From Bacteroidota bacterium (lineage in GTDB: Bacteria > Bacteroidota > Ignavibacteria > Ignavibacteriales > Ignavibacteriaceae): a stretch of DNA of 5,741 nt. The DNA is taken from positions 1 to 5,741 of the forward strand of contig JAUZPC010000211.1 of NCBI GenBank assembly GCA_030706105.1. The letters are read 5' to 3'. Position numbers and translations under genes: made by a program. The notes under the pieces were generated by a model that saw only the letters and a program-made list of their open reading frames with translations, had not been told where the DNA came from and did not search any database. Shown here piece by piece: positions 5,506 to 5,741 of the stretch (positions are counted from its first letter, which is position 1; each line of letters starts with the position of its first letter).

Positions 5506-5741
5506 ATGAAAAAAGAACAAACACATCAGCTCTTTGAACAGTTTGAGCGTGCATGTTACATCTATAAAGGTATTGAGTGCTGGAGTGCAAGAGAATTGCA
5601 AAACATTTTTAATTATACGGACTGGCGTAACTTTTTAAAAGTAATTGATAAAGCAAAGGAAGCCTGCAAAAATAGTGGTGGAGAGGTTTCCCATCATTTT
5701 GTTGACACCACCAAAATGATAAACCTTGCTAAAGGAGCCCA
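5506..5741 (+). CDS. dinD: DNA-damage-inducible protein D, N-terminal part (3' end outside window)
   Basis: The frame runs open to the window end, giving 78 complete codons. The sequence follows DinD closely. A short variable start leads to IECWSARELQNIFNYTDWRNF (about residues 23-43), where the W-(S/F)AR-LQ-LGYT-WRNF pattern is the BRO-N-like core. VIDKAKEACKNSG and HHFVDTTKMINLAKGA follow, as in other DinD proteins. E. coli DinD is LexA-regulated and inhibits RecA strand exchange; the family also appears in mobile and accessory islands. The ATG at 5506 gives the usual N-terminal length; an in-frame TTG two codons upstream is less likely. No TAnnTTTG lies at a useful distance, but a perfect dyad (5458-5481) sits just upstream. 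The C-terminal half cannot be seen, so intactness is unknown. Confidence 0.87.
   Translation, partial: MKKEQTHQLFEQFERACYIYKGIECWSARELQNIFNYTDWRNFLKVIDKAKEACKNSGGEVSHHFVDTTKMINLAKGA

Noticed and set aside
5481..5537. An 18-codon ORF (MRKIKLFDHEKRTNTSAL) starting at the end of the dyad and overlapping the dinD start in another frame.
   Set aside because: It is too short to support as a gene and overlaps the well-supported dinD N-terminus. A leader peptide is possible, but nothing shows it.

Overview
The window looks like a member of the Bacteroidota. It opens with the C-terminus of a bacterial alpha-2-macroglobulin of the long type common in that phylum. It carries a large WG-repeat protein, and the two best promoter candidates match the phylum's TAnnTTTG -7 element rather than TATAAT. 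Base composition is uneven: hand-counted lines give 33 of 60 G+C at 541-600 (alpha-2-macroglobulin) but 15 of 60 at 3361-3420 (WG-repeat gene). This fits a core-type gene followed by an AT-rich accessory segment. No transposase, integrase, tRNA, rRNA or CRISPR array was seen.

Layout. (1) Positions 1-861, + strand: 3' end of the alpha-2-macroglobulin gene. (2) 910-1528, +: a compact type II toxin-antitoxin cassette with a candidate promoter, a small antitoxin, an overlapping RelE/ParE-fold toxin and a clear intrinsic terminator. (3) 1601-2044, +: a HigA-type helix-turn-helix antitoxin with no intact HigB toxin upstream, probably an orphan. (4) 2093-4272, - strand: a putative three-gene operon. 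In transcription order it encodes an 83-residue protein of unknown function, a 403-residue solenoid of about eleven WG-type repeats, and a 238-residue protein with an RNNVLAH motif of the HEPN ribonuclease type. The last two genes overlap by 53 bp. (5) 4363-5292, -: a coiled-coil protein with an internal J domain (HPD intact). (6) 5458-5481: a perfect 8+8 bp dyad. (7) 5506 to the window end, +: the start of dinD, a DNA-damage-inducible gene.

How the genes may fit together. Two toxin-antitoxin loci, a HEPN-motif protein, an SOS-type gene and a co-chaperone-like protein lie side by side, which resembles a stress or defence island. The most interesting unit is the small protein / WG-repeat / HEPN operon. 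The overlap implies coupled synthesis of a repeat scaffold and a likely RNase, so it is a candidate toxin-antitoxin or phage-defence module. That role is inferred from architecture and context only; the sequence does not prove it.
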